Program-made: the position numbers and the translations under genes
Part shown: positions 47,575-55,353 of the stretch, piece after piece
Layout of the letters: each line of letters starts with the position of its first letter
Numbering within the stretch: the first letter of the stretch is position 1
The notes under the pieces: generated by a model
Databases searched by the model: none
The model's input: the letters and a program-made list of their open reading frames with translations, nothing else
Told to the model about the DNA's origin: nothing
Virus record (IMG/VR): IMGVR_UViG_3300025030_000038
Location: 248,001-312,000 of that record
Direction: 5' to 3' (one strand)
Length of the DNA stretch: 64,000 bases
Source: a virus

Positions 47575-47859
47575 ATGGCCAAGTCCGTCGCTGGACGTTG
47601 GCTGGTGGACATGTCTAAAGGGGAGTACCGATTTTCTCTCATGGGGTTCACCACATCCATGGATTGCCGGAAGTTTGCTTCCTTGATCCGGTCCTGGAGG
47701 GATGGTACGGCAAAGATCGCAACCACCACTCACATTGCAGACCTCGGGGTGCAGGAGCATGGGGATTCCATTGAGGTGTGGTCTTCGGATGCTGAGGGGC
47801 TGCGAAAGTTTGCCAAGTGGGTTGAGTCAACGGGTCTAGAGACCGACTTTATCTGGTGA
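47575..47859 (+). CDS. hypothetical protein
   Basis: A 94-residue protein (AKSVAGRWLVDMSKGEYRFS...RSWRDGTAKIATTT). An upstream TTG at 47548 would add nine residues and has AAGGA before it; ATG 47575 has AGGA closer. A hairpin-like inverted sequence (CCTATCA-tcccggga-GTGATAAGG) at 47514-47533 separates it from the sigma-like gene. Function unknown; the next genes are virion proteins. Confidence 0.45.
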   Translation: MAKSVAGRWLVDMSKGEYRFSLMGFTTSMDCRKFASLIRSWRDGTAKIATTTHIADLGVQEHGDSIEVWSSDAEGLRKFAKWVESTGLETDFIW

Positions 47860-47863
47860 ACCA

Positions 47864-48292
47864 ATGGCCCTTCAACGAACCCTCTCTGACTTCACCTATC
47901 GGTCTGGATCCTCTGGAACCTATTACTATTTCACGGTTTCAATGGACCAAACCGGGGGACTCTCGGTCAAGAATATTCAGTCTCCTCAGGGCAGGATTAT
48001 TGATTCCCAGACATCTGTACCCCAGTCGGTCACCGATGACATCCAGACCGCAATCGATCAAGTGGAGAATCTCGTGGCTCAAACCAGTGCTGTGAATGGG
48101 CAACTTTCTTTCGTGGCGGAGGCATCGAAGCCAGTGACTTTCGTCACCCCATTTGCAGGAACCACCTATAGGGTGGTGTTCTCAACGGTGGACTTCGTTC
48201 CCGTGCGGGTGATTTCCAAAACAATCTCGGGGTTTACTGTGGATGTGGGCATCACATATACGGGCACCATTGGGTATGACGTGTTCGCGTAA
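47864..48292 (+). CDS. tail/virion protein with C-terminal beta domain
   Basis: A 142-residue protein: an N-terminal ~60-residue linker and helix (VTDDIQTAIDQVENLVAQTS) and a C-terminal beta domain (LSFVAEASKPVTFVTPFAGT, then TVDVGITYTGTIGYDVF). The same C-terminal pattern recurs at the end of the next protein, so it is probably a shared receptor-binding or surface module. Starts 4 nt after the previous gene. Confidence 0.65.
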   Translation: MALQRTLSDFTYRSGSSGTYYYFTVSMDQTGGLSVKNIQSPQGRIIDSQTSVPQSVTDDIQTAIDQVENLVAQTSAVNGQLSFVAEASKPVTFVTPFAGTTYRVVFSTVDFVPVRVISKTISGFTVDVGITYTGTIGYDVFA

Positions 48293-48301
48293 GAGGTCGA
48301 A

Positions 48302-49486
48302 ATGACTCAGGCTTCCTTCAAAACCGACATTCTCCAGATTGAGCCCGGATCGGGTCAGACCCTGACTATTGATCGCTTGTCCTCTACAGGAGCAATGCGT
48401 TTTAAGGATGTGCTGGTGCCGGGTGGGCTGTTGCTCTCGGAGTTGGCCGGTCTGGGAACGGTGACTGGTGTCCTGGTGGTGGGTAGGGCCGGGACAGGGG
48501 CGAAGTATACAACACTGCAAAGTGCAGTGGATGCCGTCCCTGTGTCCTCAAGTTTGACCAATCCCTATGTTATCCTAATGTTTCCGGGGGTATACACGGA
48601 AAACGTCACAATTGAGAAGGCTGGTATTACCATCCTGGGACTTGGTCGTGTGGTGCTACAGAACAGTGCCGCTGCGGCAACCATTGTCGTGCAGGATGCT
48701 GTGGCGTCATTTCCCACATCCCTTACCCTGAAGGGGATGGTCATCGTTCAGACGGAAGACAGTTTGGCCTGTGTCTCGCTGGTGGGTGGGGCCGGGTCCA
48801 CCGTAGGCACAGATGGCATCATCCTCGATGCATGTGACATCCGTCCTACAGGGGTGGGGGGCTATACTGTCTATGCCAATGCGGTCAACACCATAATTCT
48901 CCAGGATTGTAGGTCGGATGGGGTACCAGCCACCGCTTCCCTACGGGTGGCTCAGTGTGCCAGTGTGTCAGTGAGGGGGGGCGGGATGCCTCTGGTCCAG
49001 ATGGACTACAGCTCGGCTGGCACTATCCCATCGGTCTCAGGATCCGCCTACTCTATTGTTGGCTGTGACTCGGCCGGGAATACTTTGTCAACCCTATCTG
49101 GGGCAGGTTCCTTGTCAATCAAGGGGTGCAGTGCGGTGGGCACCCTTACCATGAATGGGAACAGGACCCTTACAGTGGTTGGTTCCGCCGTGGGGAATGT
49201 TACCCTCAACGGAACTACCACAGCGACCTTCAAGACGTCTTCTCGGGGCACCCTGGCCGGGGCAGGAACCCTCTCGGAGGAACAGACTGTTGGGACCGTG
49301 GGGTTCGTGGGTTCCGCATCTGAAGCTGTGGTGTTTGGGGCACCAAGACCAAATGCTAACTATGCTGTATCCCTGGAAACCCTGGTCTATACCACGTCCA
49401 AGGTGTCCAATAAGTTGGCTACGGGATTCACGGTGGAGTTCTCAGCCCCTGAGACCACAACCGTGTCCTGGACCGTCACATCCTAG
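48302..49486 (+). CDS. beta-helix (pectin-lyase-like) tail protein
   Basis: A 394-residue protein. After an N-terminal virion-attachment part, repeated beta-strands of pectinesterase/pectin-lyase type run from YTTLQSAVDAVPVSSSLTNP with FPGVYTENVTIEKAGITILG and many T/S/G-rich coils, the hallmark of a right-handed parallel beta-helix. Its last ~75 residues (TVGFVGSASEAVVFGAPRPN...TGFTVEFSAPETTTVSWTV) match the terminal domain of the preceding protein. Likely a tail fibre or spike component contacting the host surface. Confidence 0.75.
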   Translation: MTQASFKTDILQIEPGSGQTLTIDRLSSTGAMRFKDVLVPGGLLLSELAGLGTVTGVLVVGRAGTGAKYTTLQSAVDAVPVSSSLTNPYVILMFPGVYTENVTIEKAGITILGLGRVVLQNSAAAATIVVQDAVASFPTSLTLKGMVIVQTEDSLACVSLVGGAGSTVGTDGIILDACDIRPTGVGGYTVYANAVNTIILQDCRSDGVPATASLRVAQCASVSVRGGGMPLVQMDYSSAGTIPSVSGSAYSIVGCDSAGNTLSTLSGAGSLSIKGCSAVGTLTMNGNRTLTVVGSAVGNVTLNGTTTATFKTSSRGTLAGAGTLSEEQTVGTVGFVGSASEAVVFGAPRPNANYAVSLETLVYTTSKVSNKLATGFTVEFSAPETTTVSWTVTS

Positions 49487-49530
49487 CCCAGCCTGAATTG
49501 AAACCCTATTAGCCTGCCCTATCAGGCACC

Positions 49531-50055
49531 ATGGCTGAATTTTGGGAAACCGACGGATTCTATACCACGAACTCCCTGGATGAGTACTTGTCTCATAGCA
49601 AGAACACATCTGTTCGACAAGTTGTCCTGGGAAATCAACTACTTCCAGACGTTGTGCCCTCGGGTATCCGGGTGACCTTCGATGGAAAACTGTCTTCTTT
49701 GCTTGCTTATCCTGATCCTCCCGAGCGTGGGGTGATAGGCACAGTGGTGATGGTCCGAACGGCAATGGGGGATACCACGACCCATGAGGGTGTGGTTTTT
49801 GTTAAGTGGGACAATGGGCGCCTTACGGGTACCCGGCGGGAACACCTGACTCCCGCCCCCACATCAACCCGTAGATCCTCCAGTTACCGTAGGGTTGTAT
49901 CATCCCTTGGGGATTTGGATGACTTTTTGAGGTGCGGGAGCGAGGACGAGCTGGTCCATAAGGCTACCAAAGATTTGTGGTCGCTACGGAAAGTGGACGG
50001 GGACTTCGTGATCGAGAGACTCTTCAATGACACTGGCAGCCCCCTCAAGGTATAA
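49531..50055 (+). CDS. conserved phage protein
   Basis: A 174-residue protein whose C-terminus (DLDDFLRCGSEDELVHKATK then DLWSLRKVDGDFVIERLFND) matches a recurrent family of unknown function in tailed phages. A short hairpin (GCCTG-ccctat-CAGGC) precedes it at 49512-49528. It is probably a virion or morphogenesis protein given its neighbours; no catalytic motif is seen. Confidence 0.55.
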   Translation: MAEFWETDGFYTTNSLDEYLSHSKNTSVRQVVLGNQLLPDVVPSGIRVTFDGKLSSLLAYPDPPERGVIGTVVMVRTAMGDTTTHEGVVFVKWDNGRLTGTRREHLTPAPTSTRRSSSYRRVVSSLGDLDDFLRCGSEDELVHKATKDLWSLRKVDGDFVIERLFNDTGSPLKV

Positions 50056-50059
50056 CGAG

Positions 50060-50707
50060 ATGACCCCCCCAGATCCCAAGGCTATTGCCCAGGTTGTGTT
50101 TGCTCAGATCACGGAGGCGTCACCATCCCGGGTAGCGGGTCGAATGCTGACAGCCGGTGAAGTTCGGTTCATTAAGGACAAGTCCAATGACGCCAGCCAA
50201 TGGGCCTGGAATGACTCTGGCCCACAGGAGCGGAAACTCACCCCAGACTTCGCTTTTGATCCCAGGAATACCAAGCCTTTGGCAAAGGTGCTGAGGTCCA
50301 CCAACGCCGCCCTCGGCCACTCAATGGCAGCTTATGCGGTGTTCACAAAACTCAAGTCCGCGGAGATCTCTCCTGACGGGGCACTTGGGGGGAAGGGGTA
50401 CATCCAAAAGATCGCAGAAATGCGCCGTGCCTACATGAACCTTATTGAGGCCCTTTCAGCCCTCAGCGACACCCTATATGATGAGATTCGAGCACCCCAT
50501 TGGGCAGCCGTTTCGCGTCAGGAAACCCCAGAGGAGAAGCAAGAAGTGGAACAGATCGTGGATGACGCCTTGGCAATCAAGGAAGACCCGGAAGGGTGGG
50601 CCGAGGAGCAGGAAGACGAGATGGACGAAGATAACGAGAATTCCATCCGATCCGTGAAAATGGCTATGATTAGCCTATTGAACCACTATCGTCAGGAGTC
50701 AAAATGA
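50060..50707 (+). CDS. hypothetical virion-region protein
   Basis: A 215-residue, largely helical protein with an acidic patch (EEQEDEMDEDNENSIRSVK) and a conserved-looking start DPKAIAQVVFAQITEASPSR. The ATG at 50060 is preferred because it follows the previous stop with AAGG upstream. It overlaps the next gene by ATGA. Probably part of the head-tail assembly group; no family recognised. Confidence 0.5.
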   Translation: MTPPDPKAIAQVVFAQITEASPSRVAGRMLTAGEVRFIKDKSNDASQWAWNDSGPQERKLTPDFAFDPRNTKPLAKVLRSTNAALGHSMAAYAVFTKLKSAEISPDGALGGKGYIQKIAEMRRAYMNLIEALSALSDTLYDEIRAPHWAAVSRQETPEEKQEVEQIVDDALAIKEDPEGWAEEQEDEMDEDNENSIRSVKMAMISLLNHYRQESK

Positions 50708-52548
50708 CCAGTTCAAAAATGCCAGATGGCGGCTATGAGCCAATGCTGGGCAGCAACTACATGTTGGACGGGTTTGACTTCTCAGAGGAATATGGGGAGG
50801 GTGTCCTTACCAATAGGAAGGATCCAGACCCAGATTTGCCCAGGTCCCAGAGTGGGCTGTCCCACCTACCAGAGGGGGTCCTTACGGAAGGCCCTAATAA
50901 GTTTGCAGGGGATGTGACGTTGAATGACAGTGAGGAGTACAATCTTGGGGACATCTCTTCCATGGTGAGGGAAGCGGCATACCTGACGGATCTATCCTGG
51001 CTGGAAACGGCGGAGCAGGATCCAGACCGCCTTCCTGTTTCCCCTAAGGACTCGGTAATCAAGGGTCTTCCTGAGGCGTGGGGGATTAGTCGTCGAACGG
51101 ATGGGGTGAACTTGGTCCCCAATGTGGTAGTTCCACCTCAGCCAAAGTCGGAAACCGCCCACTTGCCTGGGGACCAATTTTTGGGGTTGATTGCTTCGGC
51201 AATGCGCCGGTCGGCTTTTGGGGAGTCCCTTGACAATATTGTTCAGGACGTGTCAACCCATCTGCGAAGCCAGGATTTCGATAGCCCACAGGGGCTGAAG
51301 TTTGCCTCGGCTATCCACTCTGTCCGTGCGGAGCACGGGATTGTCGGGCAGCTTTACTTGCGGGACTCGGCTTTTCCTGGCCTTCTCACAGGCAAGTGGG
51401 ATTCGATCATCAAGAAGAAGTGTGCCTCCGCGGCTTACTGGCTCACCAAGCCCGGGTCAAAACTGGCTGCCTATGATAACTTCCTTGGCAAACAGGTGGT
51501 CACTGAGATTCCATGGGGGACTGCCCTGGAGTTGTATCGCCCACGGCTGGAAGTCTCCGGGCGTAGGCTGGCTTCGGGGGATCCTAAGAAAGCCCTTTTG
51601 GCAGCTCTATTGTCCGATGTCCCTAGTACCAGGAAGTCCACTTATGAGGGCCCAGGGGTTGGGGTTAAGAGCCCACTACCACAGGCCACCAAGGATGCCA
51701 GCTGGGCAAAGACACAGGAGGACCTTCTCCGTCAGGCCTCAGTGGATAAGGCCAGGGGTGTGGTTGCCTCCCTTGTGAAGGCAGGCAAACTATCCTCTGA
51801 GGATGCTGACAAGCTTTTGTCCAGCGGAATACCACCTAAGGAGATGGTCCATCTAGCCCATGATCGCATTGTGAACCACATTGAGATCCCACAGTATGTG
51901 GCTGCCAAAGATTACACCGGACCTGTGTTCAAGGCACGGGTAACCGCCACGAAAGCAGCTGCTCAGGTAGAGGTTCTCGATCGGGCATCCCAGCAGGTAG
52001 TCAAGTACGCCTCCATACAGATGAATGAGGGTGTGGCGGGGGATGACCTGGACGTGATGCTCCGGTCCAGGTTTGCTAAGTCCGAGCTCGAAGCGGCATC
52101 TGGCCAACTGGTCCAGATACGCAAGAAGCATGAGGGCCTTGCAGGCCATCTCTATGTGGATGCCAGTGTCTATGCCTCGACAACAGGGACGGCTGGATGT
52201 GAAAAAGGGGCCTTGATTCATCGGGCAAATCAACTCAAGTCACTACTCAAGATGGCCCGGTGCGAGAGCTGCTCGTGCAATGTGTCCGGTAAGTGCCAGA
52301 AGTATGCAAAGACTCTTGTCAGTGAGACCCCTGCTGAAAACCCAGGGGCCTACCAGAAGGAAGCCATCCGACTGGCCAATGCGGACGACTCAGAGCGTAC
52401 AGCGGCCATGTTTGCACGCGGGTATGAGGATGACTTCGACCTTCAGAACGACAACTTGGACACCTTCGACTATGACAGCCTGCCCAATGACCATTTGGCT
52501 GGGATTCTGTTCGACGACGGCATGACCATCCCAGACGACGAGGACTAG
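50704..52548 (+). CDS. conserved structural protein of the head region
   Basis: A 614-residue protein. No catalytic motif; a Cys cluster CESCSCNVSGKCQKY lies near residue 520, and an acidic, Asp-rich C-terminus (DDFDLQNDNLDTFDYDSLPN) follows. The central part is helical with several LL/RR patterns. It precedes the terminase and portal genes, so it is most likely a virion or morphogenesis protein. The overlap with the previous gene (4 nt) suggests translational coupling. Confidence 0.6.
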   Translation: MTSSKMPDGGYEPMLGSNYMLDGFDFSEEYGEGVLTNRKDPDPDLPRSQSGLSHLPEGVLTEGPNKFAGDVTLNDSEEYNLGDISSMVREAAYLTDLSWLETAEQDPDRLPVSPKDSVIKGLPEAWGISRRTDGVNLVPNVVVPPQPKSETAHLPGDQFLGLIASAMRRSAFGESLDNIVQDVSTHLRSQDFDSPQGLKFASAIHSVRAEHGIVGQLYLRDSAFPGLLTGKWDSIIKKKCASAAYWLTKPGSKLAAYDNFLGKQVVTEIPWGTALELYRPRLEVSGRRLASGDPKKALLAALLSDVPSTRKSTYEGPGVGVKSPLPQATKDASWAKTQEDLLRQASVDKARGVVASLVKAGKLSSEDADKLLSSGIPPKEMVHLAHDRIVNHIEIPQYVAAKDYTGPVFKARVTATKAAAQVEVLDRASQQVVKYASIQMNEGVAGDDLDVMLRSRFAKSELEAASGQLVQIRKKHEGLAGHLYVDASVYASTTGTAGCEKGALIHRANQLKSLLKMARCESCSCNVSGKCQKYAKTLVSETPAENPGAYQKEAIRLANADDSERTAAMFARGYEDDFDLQNDNLDTFDYDSLPNDHLAGILFDDGMTIPDDED

Positions 52549-52552
52549 TCCC

Positions 52553-53176
52553 ATGCCCATCTCCACACCCCCGAAGTTCAAGATTCTGGTTGCTAACCTT
52601 GCTGCCTCAGGGGACCCCAGTGTCATTGGCGGGAATCCTGTGAAGCTTCGGACGGGATTCGAGCTTCAGCAGGTGGTCCTACCCAATGGTACGGCCCGTA
52701 TTGGGGGACCCATCCAGGCACAGCCAGTGGTGGATGCAACACACTATACGGTGGCCATCCAGGTACTCAGTGCCTTGTATTGGGACCCTGCGGTGACCCC
52801 ACCTGGGCCTTTCTATTTCAAGGAAGAGGTCCAGTGTTTCACCCAATACCCCGTTGCTTCGGAGAGCTTTGGTGTGGGTATAGGCTCGGGAGGGGGTCCA
52901 GTGGGAACTGTCGCCACCGAGCTGGCGACATATCTGAATACTCTGGATCGGGTATCCGCAGTTGCCATAGCTGATACTGTATACATTAACTCTTCTAGGC
53001 CAGATGAAACTATTCCAGTGAAGGCCAGCAACGACATGGCTGTGCTGCTGGGGGGGACCATGTTTCGGGTGCTGGGGCCGGGGGGTGTGGTTCTCACAGG
53101 GACCGCAAATCAGCGTCAGACTTTTTTCATCTTCAAGGCCGTGAAGACTCAGGCACCCCCAACAATCCTGCCGTAA
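52553..53176 (+). CDS. probable virion protein
   Basis: A 207-residue, beta-rich protein with many Gly/Pro turns (RIGGPIQAQPVVDATHYTVA, then LTGTANQRQTFFIFKAVKTQ). No enzymatic motif. Its place between structural genes suggests a head-tail connector or minor virion component. It starts 4 nt after the previous stop. Confidence 0.5.
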   Translation: MPISTPPKFKILVANLAASGDPSVIGGNPVKLRTGFELQQVVLPNGTARIGGPIQAQPVVDATHYTVAIQVLSALYWDPAVTPPGPFYFKEEVQCFTQYPVASESFGVGIGSGGGPVGTVATELATYLNTLDRVSAVAIADTVYINSSRPDETIPVKASNDMAVLLGGTMFRVLGPGGVVLTGTANQRQTFFIFKAVKTQAPPTILP

Positions 53177-53204
53177 GAGTTGGGCTAATTGGTACAGTGT
53201 AGTT

Positions 53205-53996
53205 ATGCCGGACGATTTTAGTGAGGATGTTTCCAAAGAGCTAGTACTTTCCACAGCTGATGCGGTCAGGAAGCTGGCCGGATATGTGGTCCCTGAGGGG
53301 TCCCGTAGGATCAGGGTGGTGGACCAGAAGGGGATCACGCGTTGGCGGGATTTGGATGATGTTCTGTCTACAGATACCCTGTCCCTCAGTGAGTCAACAA
53401 AAATGCCTGTGTTTGCCAAGGGGGTAGGGGGAAGGCCGCCAAAGGCAGGGTCTCCCAGAGCCCAGCCCAAAATGGTATCCACCGAGGATGGGGAGGAGGA
53501 CCCAGACTCTGAGTTGACCATGGACGATGTGAAACCCGCCAGGACCCCAATCGTTGGGGACCTGCTAAAGCTTAAGACTGCTATGGGCAGGAATGACCCA
53601 ATTGCCCAAGCAGTTAGGATTAACCCAGAGTCCTCAGATGTGCTTAATCAGGTGGTGCTAGCCATTGCTGAGGAGGCTGCTTCCCTGAGATTCGAGCGGA
53701 TGGAAGCTGAACGGGATGGTCGGGAGAGTTCTCATCTGTCTATGCGTCGGGTGGGTGCCCTGAAGTCCCTAGGGGATACTTGGATCAAACGTCGGGAACA
53801 GTTGGACAGCCAAATCATTGATATTGAGGGAGTGGCTTTTGGGGTGCTATTCCAGTTCATCTCAGAGACCTTTGCCAGAGCCATGGAGGCCGCTGGGGTA
53901 CGTCAGGAACAGATAGATGGGACGTTCTCAGAGTTTGCCAAGCTACTCAAGGATGAGTGGAAGAACGAAGCCAAGTCTAGGATGAAGAAGGGATAG
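53205..53996 (+). CDS. probable terminase small subunit
   Basis: A 263-residue protein directly upstream of the terminase large subunit (interrupted only by the TnpB element). The C-terminal half (VLAIAEEAASLRFERMEAER...LKDEWKNEAKSRMKKG) is the helical pattern seen in small terminase subunits that recognise the packaging site; the N-terminal half is polar and probably disordered. Assignment rests mainly on position and helical composition; the pac/cos sequence is not identified. Confidence 0.55.
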   Translation: MPDDFSEDVSKELVLSTADAVRKLAGYVVPEGSRRIRVVDQKGITRWRDLDDVLSTDTLSLSESTKMPVFAKGVGGRPPKAGSPRAQPKMVSTEDGEEDPDSELTMDDVKPARTPIVGDLLKLKTAMGRNDPIAQAVRINPESSDVLNQVVLAIAEEAASLRFERMEAERDGRESSHLSMRRVGALKSLGDTWIKRREQLDSQIIDIEGVAFGVLFQFISETFARAMEAAGVRQEQIDGTFSEFAKLLKDEWKNEAKSRMKKG

Positions 53997-54050
53997 CACA
54001 GGGATGAGCTGCCAAAACCTAGCGGAAATGGATCTGAAAGGCCATTTCGA

Positions 54051-55352
54051 ATGACGTCTGGGAAGAAAAAGAAAGTCAAGTACCAGAGTCCCCCTGGGAA
54101 GGTAGTTCGGTCGTTCAAAACCGAGCTGAACCCTAATGACAAGGAGCGGAGTCTCCTTGTCCAATCAACTGGGGCCGGTAGGTGGGCTTACAATTGGGGA
54201 CTGGCCCGGAAGACGGAGTTCTACTGGAACACTGGGAAGAGATTATCAGCCATTGACCTTCACCGAGAGTTGAATGAACTCAAGAAGTTGCCTGTTGAGG
54301 AAGGCGGGGTTCCTTGGCTGTATGAGGTATCCAAATGTGCCCCTCAAGAGGCCCTACGAAATCTCGACAAGGCTATGTCCAACTTCTTCCAACGATGCCG
54401 AGAGGGGGCTAAGAAGAAAGGATTCCCCAAGTTCAAGTCCCGCAAGAGGGGAATCGGGAGCTTCACCCTGACTGGAACCATTAGTGTCCAGGAAACATCG
54501 ATACAACTCCCCAACTTAGGAACCATTCGACTGAAGGAGTCCAACTATCTTCCAACCAGTGGCGTCAGGATCCTCAAGGCCACGGTCTCCGAGAAGGCGG
54601 GTAGGTGGTTTGTTTCAGTTCAGGTCGAGATGGACCAACCAGCTCTCAAGCCACTTCCCCATCATGTCATTGGGGTGGACGTGGGTATCTCCCACCTAGC
54701 GGTGACGAGTGACGGGGAGGTATTTGAGAACCCAAAGGCTCTTAGGGCGACTGAGAAGAAGCTCCGTCAACTCAACAAGTCAGTGTCCCGTAAGAGAAAA
54801 GGGTCCAACAACAGGAAGAAGGCGGCTGTCAAGTTAGCAAGGCAGCATTATCGAGTCAGCAATATCAGGAAGGACACGATCCACAAGGCTACCTCTGCGA
54901 TAACCAAGCAGGCGTCAACCATTGTGATTGAGTCCCTCAATATCTCAGGAATGATGAAGAACCGGAAGCTAAGCAAAGCAATGGCTGACGCTGGGTTGGG
55001 AGAGTTTCACCGACAGCTGACCTACAAGGTAGGCAGGTCGGGCGGACAACTCATTAGGGCAGATCGGTTCTTCCCGTCGAGTAAGACCTGCTCCAAGTGT
55101 GGGGCAGTCAAGGATGATTTGACCTTATCGGATCGAACGTTCAGGTGCTCCGAGTGTGGGCTCACAATCGATAGAGACCTGAACGCGGCGATTAACCTAA
55201 AGAAACTGGCCGCGAGTTACGCGGTGTCAGCTTGCTGTCCTGGAAGCTCTGGTTGTGGTCTGAATGACACAACGAAACTTCTGGTTGGGCAAGCACCAAA
55301 CACCATTGACTCCCAATCGGGGATAGATGGGTCAGTTTTGGATAACGGATAG
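54051..55352 (+). CDS. tnpB: TnpB-family RNA-guided nuclease, copy 3
   Basis: A 433-residue complete TnpB of the same lineage as truncated copy 2. N-terminal omega-RNA-binding part (KVVRSFKTELNPNDKERSLL, GRWAYNWGLARKTEFYW), RuvC I GVDVGISHLAVTSDG, RuvC II VIESLNISGMMK, zinc finger CSKCG...CSECG, RuvC III DRDLNAAINLK; all catalytic residues present. The start follows a 55-nt gap after the small-terminase gene, and its 3' end runs into the terminase large-subunit start, so the element sits inside the packaging gene pair. No TnpA is present. The 3' region matches copy 2 with compensatory base changes. Confidence 0.85.
   Translation: MTSGKKKKVKYQSPPGKVVRSFKTELNPNDKERSLLVQSTGAGRWAYNWGLARKTEFYWNTGKRLSAIDLHRELNELKKLPVEEGGVPWLYEVSKCAPQEALRNLDKAMSNFFQRCREGAKKKGFPKFKSRKRGIGSFTLTGTISVQETSIQLPNLGTIRLKESNYLPTSGVRILKATVSEKAGRWFVSVQVEMDQPALKPLPHHVIGVDVGISHLAVTSDGEVFENPKALRATEKKLRQLNKSVSRKRKGSNNRKKAAVKLARQHYRVSNIRKDTIHKATSAITKQASTIVIESLNISGMMKNRKLSKAMADAGLGEFHRQLTYKVGRSGGQLIRADRFFPSSKTCSKCGAVKDDLTLSDRTFRCSECGLTIDRDLNAAINLKKLAASYAVSACCPGSSGCGLNDTTKLLVGQAPNTIDSQSGIDGSVLDNG
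55195..55349 (+). ncRNA. candidate omega-RNA of tnpB copy 3
   Basis: The gene's 3' end folds into CCGCG-agtta-CGCGG (55210-55224) and GTTGT-g-GTC-tgaat-GAC-ACAAC (55252-55273). Copy 2 has CGGGG-agtta-CCCCG and GTTGG-a-TCC-ctga-GGA-a-CCAAC at the same places: the loop is constant while pairs change together. GGATAACGGA ends the shared region at 55349, so the guide would begin at 55350 (TAGCGTGGCAACGAAAGGG), matching the sequence that opens the terminase gene. Confidence 0.65.
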
Positions 55353-55353
55353 C

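Noticed and set aside
52679-53521. 280-residue minus-strand ORF
   Set aside because: Antisense to two structural genes on the coding strand; composition and lack of motif indicate a shadow.
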